In this document: positions 26,701-34,728 of the stretch, one piece after another
Numbering within the stretch: the first letter of the stretch is position 1
Layout of the letters: every line of letters begins with the position of its first letter
Assembly (NCBI RefSeq): GCF_014644535.1
Contig: NZ_BMKW01000002.1
Coordinates: 147,033-211,032 of the forward strand
Origin: Neoroseomonas lacus
GTDB lineage: Bacteria > Pseudomonadota > Alphaproteobacteria > Acetobacterales > Acetobacteraceae
Reading direction: 5' to 3'
Length of the DNA: 64,000 bases
Position numbers and translations under genes: made by a program
Notes under the pieces: generated by a model
Database searches by the model: none
Told to the model about the DNA's origin: nothing
The model's input: only the letters and a program-made list of their open reading frames with translations

Positions 26701-26982
26701 ATGACATCCCGCGCCGACCGCATCCGCACCACCCTCGAAACCGCCTTCGCCCCGGCGCAGGTCAGCGTCACCGATGACAGCCACCGCCATGCCGGCCATG
26801 CCGGGGCGCGGCCGGAAGGCGAGACGCATTTCTCGGTCGCCGTGATCTCGCCGGCCTTCGCCGGGCAGTCCCGCGTGGCGCGCTCGCGCGCCGTGCATGC
26901 GGCGCTGGCCGCGGAATTCGAGGGCGGCCTGCACGCGCTGGCGCTGCGCCTCGCCACGCCCGAGGAAGCGGCCAAAGCCTGA
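26701..26982 (+). CDS. bolA: BolA-family protein
   Basis: A 93-aa BolA with the fold-defining DDSHRHAGHAGARPEGETHFSV, the helix-turn RVARSRAVHAALAAEF, and GGLHALALRLATPEE. The histidine of the RHAGH loop and the invariant His in GLHAL would ligate an iron-sulfur cluster with a monothiol glutaredoxin. BolA proteins work in iron homeostasis and stress. Divergently transcribed from the DnaJ-domain gene, 86 bp apart. Confidence 0.92.
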   Translation: MTSRADRIRTTLETAFAPAQVSVTDDSHRHAGHAGARPEGETHFSVAVISPAFAGQSRVARSRAVHAALAAEFEGGLHALALRLATPEEAAKA

Positions 26983-27082
26983 GAGTCCGGTCGGTAACAC
27001 GCCTGCCGGCCTGTTTCCGGGCCGGCGCCGGAGTTTCCAAACAGCCTCTGACGCGTCGGCGCCATCCGGCGGCGCCCGCTGT

Positions 27083-27490
27083 TCAATAAGTGAAGGGCAG
27101 CCGCAGCCGCGCCCCAGCCGCGGGCTGGCGCAGGAAGCGGTCCTCGCGCGCCCGCAGGCTGCTGGTGTCGCGCTGCGTGCCGGTCTGCGGTGCGTCGGGA
27201 TCGATCAGCGCCGGGTTGAGCTGCGGCGTCGCGCGCTGAACGTTGCGGCTTTGCGGGTCTTCCATGTCGCGGTCGGGCACCGGGGCCGGCTCGCCACGGC
27301 TGGCGAGGTCGGGTGGCACCGGCGGTGGCGCGGGCGGCGGCAAGGGCAGCGGATCGTTGCGGTGCGCGCCGGCGCGCGGCCGCGCCGCCTGCTGCGGGGT
27401 GACGACCGTCGTCTCCGCGGTCAGCTGGGCCAGCGCCGGGGCGGAGAAGAAGCTGGCGGCCGCGCTCAACAAATGCCGGCGCGCGATCAC
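27083..27490 (-). CDS. Small secreted hypothetical protein
   Basis: A 135-aa product with a signal peptide (ARRHLLSAAASFFSAPALAQ, cleavage after ALAQ near 22) and a low-complexity Pro/Arg-rich mature region (PLPLPPPAPPPVPPD, later NVQRATPQLNPALIDPDAPQTG). No domain is recognised. The GTG start overlaps the stop of the Nudix gene (GTGA), which supports its reality and cotranscription. Confidence 0.55.
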   Translation of the reverse strand: MIARRHLLSAAASFFSAPALAQLTAETTVVTPQQAARPRAGAHRNDPLPLPPPAPPPVPPDLASRGEPAPVPDRDMEDPQSRNVQRATPQLNPALIDPDAPQTGTQRDTSSLRAREDRFLRQPAAGARLRLPFTY

Positions 27491-28023
27491 GCCGAGCCGC
27501 CAGGCAGCGGGCGAACCCCGCGCGGGTCCTCGGCCGGGTTGAGCGCGACGCCGCCGGCCGAACCCTCCCGCCAGGCCTTGAGCGCCCAGCGGACCGAGGG
27601 GAAGGCGATCTCGTCCCACGGGATCTCATCCCAGGTGAAGCGGCGCACCTCAAGGCTTTCAGGGCCGGGCTCGAAGCCCGGCTCGGCGAAGCGGGCGCGG
27701 AAGATGACCTGCACCTGGCCGAGCCGCGCGATGGAATAGACCGCCAGCACGCCGTCGAGGGCGATGCGGGCGCGCGCTTCCTCCCAGGCTTCGCGCCTCG
27801 CCCCTTCCTCGACGGTCTCGCCCATTTCCATGTAGCCGACGGGGATGGTCCAGAAACCGTGGCGTGGTTCGATTGCGCGCCGGCACAGCAGGACAGTTTC
27901 GCCCTCGGCGACGATGGAACCGACGACGACCTTCGGGTTTTCATAGGAGACATGCCCGCAATCAGCACAGATCAGTCGTTCGTGGTCATCGCCGTCGGGA
28001 ATGCGCCGGACAAAACGGGACAT
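27487..28023 (-). CDS. Nudix hydrolase with N-terminal zinc-ribbon half
   Basis: A 178-aa Nudix enzyme. CADCGHVSYENPK at 19-31 is the ribbon-type opening of NudC-like/ADP-ribose-type Nudix proteins, and the Nudix box GETVEEGARREAWEEA lies at about 68-83 with all catalytic Glu residues. It hydrolyses a nucleoside diphosphate linked to another moiety; the substrate cannot be told from sequence. It lies in a minus-strand run after pgk. Confidence 0.88.
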   Translation of the reverse strand: MSRFVRRIPDGDDHERLICADCGHVSYENPKVVVGSIVAEGETVLLCRRAIEPRHGFWTIPVGYMEMGETVEEGARREAWEEARARIALDGVLAVYSIARLGQVQVIFRARFAEPGFEPGPESLEVRRFTWDEIPWDEIAFPSVRWALKAWREGSAGGVALNPAEDPRGVRPLPGGSA

Positions 28024-28105
28024 GCGGGAATCATTCGCGCGCCGCCGCGGCGGACGCAAGCGGCGCTTGCAGACCCTCCGTGAATTGGGGCGCCGACGTG
28101 GTCCT

Positions 28106-28324
28106 TCAGACCCGCAGGTCGAGCAACGATCCGCGCGGCAGGTTGCTGCCCGCGGGCGGAGCGCTGCCGGCCGGCGGGGCGCTTTGCAGGATGCGCTGCG
28201 GCTGCGCCGAGGCGCTGCGCGCTGCGTCCGTCCGGTCGGTCCCGCGCACCGGCTGGATGCCGGCATTGCGCGTGACTTCCTGGGTGAAGGCCGACAGGGA
28301 ATTGAGGCTCAACATGGACAGCAT
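28106..28324 (-). CDS. Small hypothetical protein ending in RGSLLDLRV
   Basis: A 72-aa product with no recognised domain. It starts MLSMLSLNSLSAFTQEVTRN, has a Pro/Ala/Gly centre (QSAPPAGSAPPAGS) and ends LPRGSLLDLRV. It lies between pgk and the Nudix gene on the same strand. Codon use fits coding, and the non-low-complexity ends suggest selection, but the ribosome site (GGACA) is poor. A second in-frame ATG is 9 nt downstream. Confidence 0.4.
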   Translation of the reverse strand: MLSMLSLNSLSAFTQEVTRNAGIQPVRGTDRTDAARSASAQPQRILQSAPPAGSAPPAGSNLPRGSLLDLRV

Positions 28325-28477
28325 TGTCCAACCGAGCCGTGAAGAATGGCTTAACCGCGGCCAGCGACGATCGACGGGGCGGACGGAATGGATGCGCATG
28401 CCCGCAAGCTGCGCCGCAACTCCGTTAACCTTCCAGCAACCATTGCGTGCAAGCCGGGCAAGGCGCTCGGCTGAAAA

Positions 28478-29671
28478 TCACTTGTTCGTGAGCGCCGCCA
28501 CCCCCGGCAGCGTCTTGCCTTCCAGCCACTCCAGGAAGGCCCCACCGGCGCTCGACACATAGGTCATGCGGTCGATCACCTCGGCATGGCGCAGCGCCGA
28601 GACCGTATCCCCGCCGCCGCCGATCGACTTCAGCGCGCCCGATTGCGTCAGGGCGGCGACGATCTGCGCCACGGCCACCGTAGCCGTGTCGAAGGGTGGG
28701 ATCTCGAAGGCGCCGAGCGGGCCGTTCCACACCAGCGTCGAGGCGCCGCGCAGCCGCTGTTCGATCGCCTCCTCCGATTTCGGCCCGACATCGAGCGCCA
28801 TCCAGCCTTCCGGCACGGCATCGGCGCGCACCGTGCGGGTGGCCGCATTGGCGCGGAATTCCTCGGCCACCACCAGGTCCACCGGCAGCAGGATCTCGCA
28901 GCCCGCCGCCTGCGCGCCCGCCAGGATCTCCCGCGCGGTGTCGTGCATCTCGGCTTCCTGCAAGGACTTGCCGACCGGGTGCCCCTGCGCGGCGAGGAAG
29001 GTGTTCGCCATCGCCCCGCCGATCACCAGCACATCGACCTTCTTCATCAGGTTGCCCAGCAGGTCGAGCTTGGTCGAGACCTTCGCCCCGCCGACGATCG
29101 CCACCACCGGCCGCGCCGGGTTGCCAAGCGCGGCATCGAGCGCCTTGAGCTCGGCCTCCATCAGCCGCCCGGCAAAGGAGGGCAGCAGATGCGCGACGCC
29201 CTCGGTGCTCGCATGGGCGCGGTGGGCTGCCGAGAAGGCGTCATTCACATAGGCATCGGCGAGCCTGGCCAGCGCGGCGGCCATGGCGGGGTCGTTCTTT
29301 TCCTCGCCGGCATGGAAGCGGGTGTTCTCCAACAGCAGGATTTCGCCATCCTGCAACGCCGCGACGGCCGCCTCGGCCTCCGGCCCGATGCAGTCATCGG
29401 CCCAGGCGACCGGCCGGCGCAGCGCGGCCGCGAGCGCCTCCTGCAGCGGCTTGAGCGACATCTCGGGCACGCGGCGGCCCTTGGGGCGGTCGAAATGGCT
29501 GCACACGATGACGCGGGCGCCGTCATTGGCCAGTTCGGCGATGGTCGGGCAGAGCCGCTCGATGCGCGTGCGGTCGGTGATGAGCCCGTCCCGGACCGGC
29601 ACGTTGAGGTCCGCGCGCAGCAGCACGCGCTTGCCGTGGGCATCGAGTGCGTCGATCGTTCGGTAGGACAT
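28478..29671 (-). CDS. pgk: Phosphoglycerate kinase
   Basis: A 397-aa glycolytic/Calvin-type kinase, full length. It carries the substrate-binding [19 protein letters not shown] near 18-38, SHFDRPKG near 59-66, [13 protein letters not shown] near 115-127, the hinge region, [13 protein letters not shown] near 192-204, and the nucleotide loop [10 protein letters not shown] near 350. It is on the same strand as gap and tkt but 4 kb downstream of them. Confidence 0.97.
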   Translation of the reverse strand: MSYRTIDALDAHGKRVLLRADLNVPVRDGLITDRTRIERLCPTIAELANDGARVIVCSHFDRPKGRRVPEMSLKPLQEALAAALRRPVAWADDCIGPEAEAAVAALQDGEILLLENTRFHAGEEKNDPAMAAALARLADAYVNDAFSAAHRAHASTEGVAHLLPSFAGRLMEAELKALDAALGNPARPVVAIVGGAKVSTKLDLLGNLMKKVDVLVIGGAMANTFLAAQGHPVGKSLQEAEMHDTAREILAGAQAAGCEILLPVDLVVAEEFRANAATRTVRADAVPEGWMALDVGPKSEEAIEQRLRGASTLVWNGPLGAFEIPPFDTATVAVAQIVAALTQSGALKSIGGGGDTVSALRHAEVIDRMTYVSSAGGAFLEWLEGKTLPGVAALTNK

Positions 29672-29702
29672 CGCGTCAAATTCCCGGGCGAGGAGAGTGA
29701 AT

Positions 29703-30089
29703 ATGGTCCGCTGGCTCGCGGCGTTTCTGCTGTTGCCGGTCGTAGCATCGGCGCAGGAAGCCTTCCAGTTGCCCTCGGGCAACATCCACTGTGCATTGTA
29801 TGACGGCACCCTGCGCTGCGACGTCCTGCAATCGACCTTCCCCCGCCCCGCGCGGCCGCGCGACTGCGAACAGGATTACGGCGACGCGGTCGAACTCGGC
29901 GGCAAGGGCCCGGCGGCGATGCTCTGTCACGGCGATACGGTAGCGAACCGCGCCTCGCCCGTGCTGGGCTATGGCCGCGCCTGGCAGGGGCCGGGGATGG
30001 CCTGCACGGCGTCGCAGACCGGGCTGCGCTGCGTGAATGGCGATGGGCGAGGGTTCGAGATGGCGCGGGCGCGCCTGTGGCTGTATTGA
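29703..30089 (+). CDS. Secreted DUF6636-like protein
   Basis: A 128-aa protein with signal peptide [18 protein letters not shown]. The mature part begins [22 protein letters not shown], the DUF6636 pattern, with further cysteines in RDCEQDY, MLCHGD, ACTAS and LRCVNG that probably form disulfides in the periplasm. AGGAG 7 nt upstream fixes ATG 29703 rather than the GTG at 29697. It is divergent from pgk with only 31 bp between them. Confidence 0.7.
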   Translation: MVRWLAAFLLLPVVASAQEAFQLPSGNIHCALYDGTLRCDVLQSTFPRPARPRDCEQDYGDAVELGGKGPAAMLCHGDTVANRASPVLGYGRAWQGPGMACTASQTGLRCVNGDGRGFEMARARLWLY

Positions 30090-30187
30090 CGCACATGGCC
30101 GCCTGCCCCGCCTCGTCCCGGCCGCCGTGCAACCGGCGCAATGGCGGGGCGAGCATCACACGCAATAGTTGTGGGCGGACGGCGTCT

Positions 30188-30215
30188 ATCGATAGCATGC
30201 GGCAGGCATCGATAG
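30188..30215. promoter_or_regulatory. Putative operator: two ATCGATAG sites
   Basis: ATCGATAG occurs at 30188-30195 and again at 30208-30215, spaced 20 bp, about two helical turns, just upstream of the AraC-type regulator start. The first is part of the palindrome CTATCGATAG. Arrangement and position suggest an autoregulatory site. Confidence 0.4.
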
Positions 30216-30228
30216 TGGCAATGCCCTC

Positions 30229-31179
30229 ATGAACACACTTCGCCGCTACCGCGTCCTGGAGACGGGTTCCGTCATCACGGCCCGCGACAACAGCCCCCAT
30301 TTTGGCAGGTCAGGCTTGCGGCCGATCGGACGCGACGACGACTTCCGTATGATCGTTAATTCCATGATACTGGATGGAATTCGCTTAAGCGCGGTCGGCA
30401 CCACCGGCCACAGGATCGAGCCGGTGGATTCGGAGAACGTCACGGTCCTTTCCCCATTGCTCGGCACGCTGGAAACCAATGACGGCCAACGACGCTTGGT
30501 TGTACGCGAAGGCGAGGTCGCGCTGCCGCGGCCAGGGCGCCGCAGGACAACCATTCCAGCACGCTATGTCGGCTTGGTCGCGCAAGTGCCGCTTGCCCGC
30601 CTCCAGGCCCGTGCGGCGCGGAACCCCTTGGACTGGTGGCAGCTTGATCGAGACTGGGCGGAGGTCAGCGGCCGCAGTGCCGCGCTGCTGCGCTACCTGC
30701 GCTACCTGGTCGACGAATTCGATGGCGGCGATACGCTGCTGACGTCCGAGCGCGCCAGCCGCTCCGCCGCCGCCATGCTGACCGACCTCATCCTCGACGC
30801 CGTACAGCCCGCCGCCAAAGTTGTCTCCGACACGGTGCTGCCGGCCGATTGGCAGGTCCGGCGGGCCGAGGACGCCATCCTCGCCCGGCTCGCCGAGGAT
30901 ATCTCCGTTGCAAGCCTCGCGGCCGATCTCGGCGTCAGCACGCGGGCCCTGCAGCTTGCCTTCCAGCGACATCGTCGCATGACACCGAGCCAGGTCGTCG
31001 CGGCCGCCCGGCTCGATGCCGCCCACCGGCGCCTGTCTCATGCGGTGCAGGGGGATACTGTCACGGCGATCGCGCTGGAATGCGGGGTGACGCATTTCGG
31101 CCGCTTCGCCGCGCGCTACCGGGCGCGGTTCGGGGAGCACCCTTCCACCGCCCTCGCGCGACGCCTGCGCCAGGTCTGA
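30229..31179 (+). CDS. AraC-family transcriptional regulator
   Basis: A 316-aa regulator. The N-terminal region (1-200) is of the AraC-binding-like type without a recognised cupin metal site. The C-terminal double helix-turn-helix lies at about 205-312: ISVASLAADLGVSTRALQLAFQRHRRMTPSQVV for the first and VTAIALECGVTHFGRFAARYRARFGEHPS for the second. G+C in the first 200 codons looks slightly lower than in the surroundings. Its target is unknown; the secreted DUF6636 gene upstream and the Hint-protein gene downstream run in the same direction. Confidence 0.88.
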   Translation: MNTLRRYRVLETGSVITARDNSPHFGRSGLRPIGRDDDFRMIVNSMILDGIRLSAVGTTGHRIEPVDSENVTVLSPLLGTLETNDGQRRLVVREGEVALPRPGRRRTTIPARYVGLVAQVPLARLQARAARNPLDWWQLDRDWAEVSGRSAALLRYLRYLVDEFDGGDTLLTSERASRSAAAMLTDLILDAVQPAAKVVSDTVLPADWQVRRAEDAILARLAEDISVASLAADLGVSTRALQLAFQRHRRMTPSQVVAAARLDAAHRRLSHAVQGDTVTAIALECGVTHFGRFAARYRARFGEHPSTALARRLRQV

Positions 31180-31256
31180 TCGCAGCAATTCGCGGCGTCC
31201 TTCGCATTGTGGATAGCGGCTTCGCCTGCCGGATCGCGGGCGTTTGCCGGGTGTTT

Positions 31257-31631
31257 ATGTTTGGGCTCCGTTTCAATGAAGTGGATGCCACGGCATGCCG
31301 ATCCGCTCTCTTCCCCCCCCTCGCCGGCGTCGCCCTCGCTCTCGGGCTCGTGGCCTGCGGCAGCCCCCCGCCTGCGGCAACGACGCCGGTGGCGGCGCCT
31401 GTCGTGGCGCCCGCCCCGGCGGCAGCCGCCCCCGACTTCGCCTCCATGCGCGGCGCGCGCGCCGGGCAGGCGGAGATGGGCATGGAACGGATGGGATTCA
31501 CGAATGTGCGCCAGCGCGGACTGACCGCGTACTGGCTCCATGCGGCCTCGAACACCTGCGTGCGCGTCGTGACCTCCCAGGGCCGCTACCAGACGGTCGA
31601 CCAGGTCGCGCCGGCGAACTGCGGGCGCTGA
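31257..31631 (+). CDS. Small putative lipoprotein
   Basis: A 124-aa product. LAGVALALGLVACGS carries a lipobox with Cys near 34, followed by a Pro/Ala linker and a small C-terminal domain (MRGARAGQAEMGMERMGFTNVRQRGLTAYWLHAASNTCVRVVTSQGRYQTVD). A central GTG near 31279 could give a shorter signal peptide. The C-terminal domain looks like the small envelope domains found in many alphaproteobacterial lipoproteins. Function unknown. Confidence 0.6.
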   Translation: MFGLRFNEVDATACRSALFPPLAGVALALGLVACGSPPPAATTPVAAPVVAPAPAAAAPDFASMRGARAGQAEMGMERMGFTNVRQRGLTAYWLHAASNTCVRVVTSQGRYQTVDQVAPANCGR

Positions 31632-31710
31632 GAGTCTGCCCGGCCCGCCCGGTACTGACCCGGCGTGAATTCGGCGAACCCAATGCACCACCAATTAAGG
31701 AACGCGATCG

Positions 31711-32634
31711 ATGAGCACGGCCTCCCTCAGCCTGGTCAGCCTGACGACCCCGATCGACGTAACCACCGCGGAAAGCGCGACGGTTAACTATTCCCTCGAT
31801 AGCGGGGCGCAGACGGTCTCCTTCATCGTCACGGCCACGCCGGTGGGCGGCGGTTCGCCCATCGTCGTCGGGCAGTCCGGCGGCTTCAGCGGCGCCGGCG
31901 GCGGACAGACGACCTTCGACCTGACCAACATCAGCGCCCTCGACCCGAGCCAGGACTACGTATTTTCCGTCGAAAGCTCGGACGGCGTCGTCGGCGGCAA
32001 CCCGATCGGCCCCATCGACGTCGCCTGCTTCGCCGAAGGCACGCTCATCCTGACCGAACGTGGCGAGGTGCCCGTCGAACAGCTGCGTGTCGGCGACCTG
32101 GCGATGACGATGCACGGCGGCACGGCGCCGCTGCGCCCGATCCTCTGGATCGGCCACACCCGTCTCGACATCGCCCGTCATCCCGACCCGGCCAAGGCGG
32201 CGCCGATCGTCGTCAGCGCCGGCGCGCTGGGCAACGGCATGCCGCGGCGCGACCTGCGCCTGTCCCCCGAACATGCGTTGTTCCTCGATGGCCTGCTCGT
32301 GCCGGTGAACCTGTTGGTGAACGGGACGACCATCGTCCAGGAAGCCTGGTGCCAGACGGTCACCTACTGGCATGTCGAACTGCCCACCCATGGGCTGCTG
32401 GTGTCCGAGGGCGTCGTGTCGGAATCATATTTCGACGACGGCAACAGGCAGTTGTTCGACAATCGCGGCGCCACCGTCCTGGTGAAGGACTTCGTCACGG
32501 CGCGCCAATCGGGCCGCTACGACGATACGGCCTGCGCGCCCGTGCTACGCGGCGGCGTGGCGCTGGACCGTCTGCGGGCACGAATCGCCGAGCGCGCCGA
32601 AGCGATGATGGACGGCCGCCGGACGGCCGCCTGA
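31711..32634 (+). CDS. Hint-domain protein
   Basis: A 307-aa protein. The N-terminal 105 residues are a Ser/Thr/Gly-rich beta region (immunoglobulin- or calx-like appearance). The Hint_2-type domain then opens with the nucleophile Cys in VACFAEGTLILTERGEVPVEQLRVGD (C106) and continues with RLSPEHALFLDGLLVPVNLLVNG (His near 192). Hint domains of hedgehog and inteins cleave the peptide bond before the Cys. This bacterial subtype is usually in secreted proteins. No signal peptide is visible, so export by a type I route is possible. No intein-type C-terminal Asn and no homing endonuclease are present. Confidence 0.85.
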   Translation: MSTASLSLVSLTTPIDVTTAESATVNYSLDSGAQTVSFIVTATPVGGGSPIVVGQSGGFSGAGGGQTTFDLTNISALDPSQDYVFSVESSDGVVGGNPIGPIDVACFAEGTLILTERGEVPVEQLRVGDLAMTMHGGTAPLRPILWIGHTRLDIARHPDPAKAAPIVVSAGALGNGMPRRDLRLSPEHALFLDGLLVPVNLLVNGTTIVQEAWCQTVTYWHVELPTHGLLVSEGVVSESYFDDGNRQLFDNRGATVLVKDFVTARQSGRYDDTACAPVLRGGVALDRLRARIAERAEAMMDGRRTAA

Positions 32635-32644
32635 ACCCGCGCCG

Positions 32645-32870
32645 CCGGATGCGCTCGCCTGGCTGTACCTGACCATCGTCGCCATCATCGCCGTGCAGTC
32701 GGTGCTCTGGTACGGCGGGGGGGGTTGCTGCTGTCCACCGAGACGGCAAGGCGGTCCTATTTGCGGCTGGCGCGCCGGCTCGACCTGGTCGCGGGCGGCG
32801 TGATGTCGGCGCTGAGTCTGCAGCTTGCCGAGGACGTGCGGCGCGAGATCGCGGTGCGGGCAGCGTCCTA
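32645..32870 (+). pseudogene. C-terminal remnant of a LysE-family transporter, frameshifted
   Basis: Codons from 32645 read PPDALAWLYLTIVAIIAVQS and VLWYGG into a run of eight G (32717-32724). After the run a different frame continues LLLSTETARRSYLRLARRLD and VAGGVMSALSLQLA to a stop at 32868-32870. Together they match the last third of LysE/RhtB exporters. The N-terminal two thirds are absent: the Hint gene ends 10 bp before. A one-base loss in the G-run would explain the break, but the missing front shows it is a true relic, not only a sequencing slip. Confidence 0.6.
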
Positions 32871-32891
32871 GTGCGCCCGGCGGGCTGAATC

Positions 32892-32952
32892 GAGAGGGGC
32901 TTTGCCCCCTCCCGGACCCTCCCCACCAAAGGCCCGAGGCCTTTGGAAACCG
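32892..32952. repeat. Double-hairpin intergenic repeat
   Basis: First stem GAGGGGC-TTT-GCCCCCTC, linker CCGGACCCTCCCCA, second stem CCAAAGGCC-CGA-GGCCTTTGG followed by AAACC. Same plan as the copies near 38.9 and 42.4-42.7 kb. Confidence 0.75.
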
Positions 32953-33069
32953 ATACCTGGGGACCTCCATGGGAACGGGTCGCAGCGCCGGAGACGATAT
33001 GGATGCCCGATACCGACACCGCGTCCTTTGGCGGGCGGGACTGGTAGGGCGGCGCCCCTCGTTGCGAGA

Positions 33070-33600
33070 TCAGGCCTTGTCGGAGGCCAGCCGGATGGTC
33101 CGCCCATCCACGGCAAACCTGCCCCAGCCCTGGTGATGGATCGTCTTCGCGTCGCGCCGCTCAGGGTCGATCCAGGCGTGCACGACCTCCAGCACGAACA
33201 TGCAATACGCGCTGACCATCCGCGTATCGACCACGCGGCATTCCAGATTGGCGAAACAGTCCGGCAGCAGCGGCGCTTCGACGTGACGCGCTGGCCTCGT
33301 CGCGATGCCAAGCGTGGCGAATTTGTCGGTATCGGCGCCGGAGCAGTTGCCGATCGCCACCACCGTCTTCGCGAATGCCGCCGGCGGGATGGCGATGACG
33401 CATTCCTTGATCCGGCGCAGCGCCGTGAAGGAGTGGTTCCGGTTGCTGACGATGCAGGCGATCTGCGGCGGCGTGAACTCGACCATCATGTGCCAGGACA
33501 TGGTCATGACGTTCGGCGTGCCGCGCTGGCTGGTGGCCACCAGCACCACCGGCCCCGGCTCGATCAACTGATAGACCCGGTCCAGCGGCAGGGTCCGCAT
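33070..33600 (-). CDS. Flavin reductase-like (FMN-binding split barrel) protein
   Basis: A 176-aa flavin-reductase-domain protein. PGPVVLVATSQRGTPNVMTMSWHMMVEFTPP and IACIVSNRNHSFTALRRIKECVIAIP are typical of the flavin reductase/DIM6 family that binds FMN and supplies reduced flavin to monooxygenases. ATG 33600 begins the conserved region. No monooxygenase is adjacent. It lies between the LysE relic and gap. Confidence 0.86.
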   Translation of the reverse strand: MRTLPLDRVYQLIEPGPVVLVATSQRGTPNVMTMSWHMMVEFTPPQIACIVSNRNHSFTALRRIKECVIAIPPAAFAKTVVAIGNCSGADTDKFATLGIATRPARHVEAPLLPDCFANLECRVVDTRMVSAYCMFVLEVVHAWIDPERRDAKTIHHQGWGRFAVDGRTIRLASDKA

Positions 33601-33670
33601 ATGGCCGGAACCAAGGGCCTTGCGGCCCCTGGCAGGTCGTCGCGAGGGAGCCGTACCCCCCCGCGTCACG

Positions 33671-34693
33671 TCACAGCGACCCGAACAGCGCCGTCGTGTC
33701 GCTCATGCGGTTCGAGAAGCCCCACTCATTGTCGTACCAGGACATCACGCGCACCAGCCCGCCATCGACCACCTGGGTCTGCGTCGCGTCGAAGGTGGAC
33801 GACATCGGGTTGTGGTTGAAGTCGATGGAAACCAGCGGCGCCGTGTTGTAGCCGAGGATGCCCTTGAGCGGCCCGCTCTCGGACGCGGCCTTCATCACCG
33901 CGTTGATCGCTTCCTTGGTCAGCCCTTCGGTCTTGGCCGGCACGAAGTCGAGCGACACCAGCGAGACATTCGGCGTCGGGATGCGGATGGCGGTGCCGTC
34001 CAGCTTGCCCTTCAGCTCCGGCATCACCAGGCCGACGGCCTTGGCCGCACCGGTCGAGGTCGGGATCGCGGACACGGCCGCCGCACGCGCGCGGTGCAGG
34101 TCCTTGTGCAGCGTATCGACTGTGTTCTGGTCGCCCGTATAGGCGTGGATCGTCACCATGTAGCCGCGGACGATGCCGAAATTGTCGTGCAGCACCTTCG
34201 CGACAGGCGCGAGGCAATTGGTGGTGCAGGACGCGTTGGAGATGACCGTCATCTCCTTCGTCAGCGTCTTCTCGTTCACGCCATAGACGATGGTCGCGTC
34301 GGCGTTGTCGCCGGGGGCGGAGATAACGACCTTGCGCGCGCCGGCGGTCAGCAGCGCCGAAGCCTTTTCCTTCGACGTGAAGATACCGGTGCATTCCATC
34401 GCGACATCGATGCCGGCGAGCGGCAGCTTGGACGGATCCCGCTCGGCGGTGATCTTGATCGGGCCCCAGCTCTTGCCGCCGTTCTTGATGGTGATGGTGT
34501 CGCCCTCGACGATCACCTCGCCCGGGAAACGGCCATGCACGCTGTCATAGCGGAACAGATGCGCATTCGCCTCGACCGAGCCGAGGTCGTTGATGGTGAC
34601 GAATTCCAGGTCCTGCCGGCCCGCCTCGCAGGCAGCGCGCAGCACCAGGCGACCGATGCGCCCGAACCCGTTGATGGCAACCTTCACGGCCAT
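33671..34693 (-). CDS. gap: Glyceraldehyde-3-phosphate dehydrogenase (type I)
   Basis: A 340-aa enzyme of glycolysis/Calvin cycle. NAD-binding [16 protein letters not shown] lies at the N-terminus, the catalytic cysteine is in [13 protein letters not shown] near 155, and the C-terminal [12 protein letters not shown] is present. GGAAGGA lies 10 nt before the ATG. It is 35 nt downstream of tkt in the same operon. Confidence 0.97.
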   Translation of the reverse strand: MAVKVAINGFGRIGRLVLRAACEAGRQDLEFVTINDLGSVEANAHLFRYDSVHGRFPGEVIVEGDTITIKNGGKSWGPIKITAERDPSKLPLAGIDVAMECTGIFTSKEKASALLTAGARKVVISAPGDNADATIVYGVNEKTLTKEMTVISNASCTTNCLAPVAKVLHDNFGIVRGYMVTIHAYTGDQNTVDTLHKDLHRARAAAVSAIPTSTGAAKAVGLVMPELKGKLDGTAIRIPTPNVSLVSLDFVPAKTEGLTKEAINAVMKAASESGPLKGILGYNTAPLVSIDFNHNPMSSTFDATQTQVVDGGLVRVMSWYDNEWGFSNRMSDTTALFGSL

Positions 34694-34728
34694 AGTCTTC
34701 GTATCCTTCCCGTCAGGAACTCAGTGGA

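Noticed and set aside
31711..32634. Intein or homing element at the Hint gene
   Set aside because: No C-terminal His-Asn/Cys splice junction, no endonuclease and no host protein on the other side.
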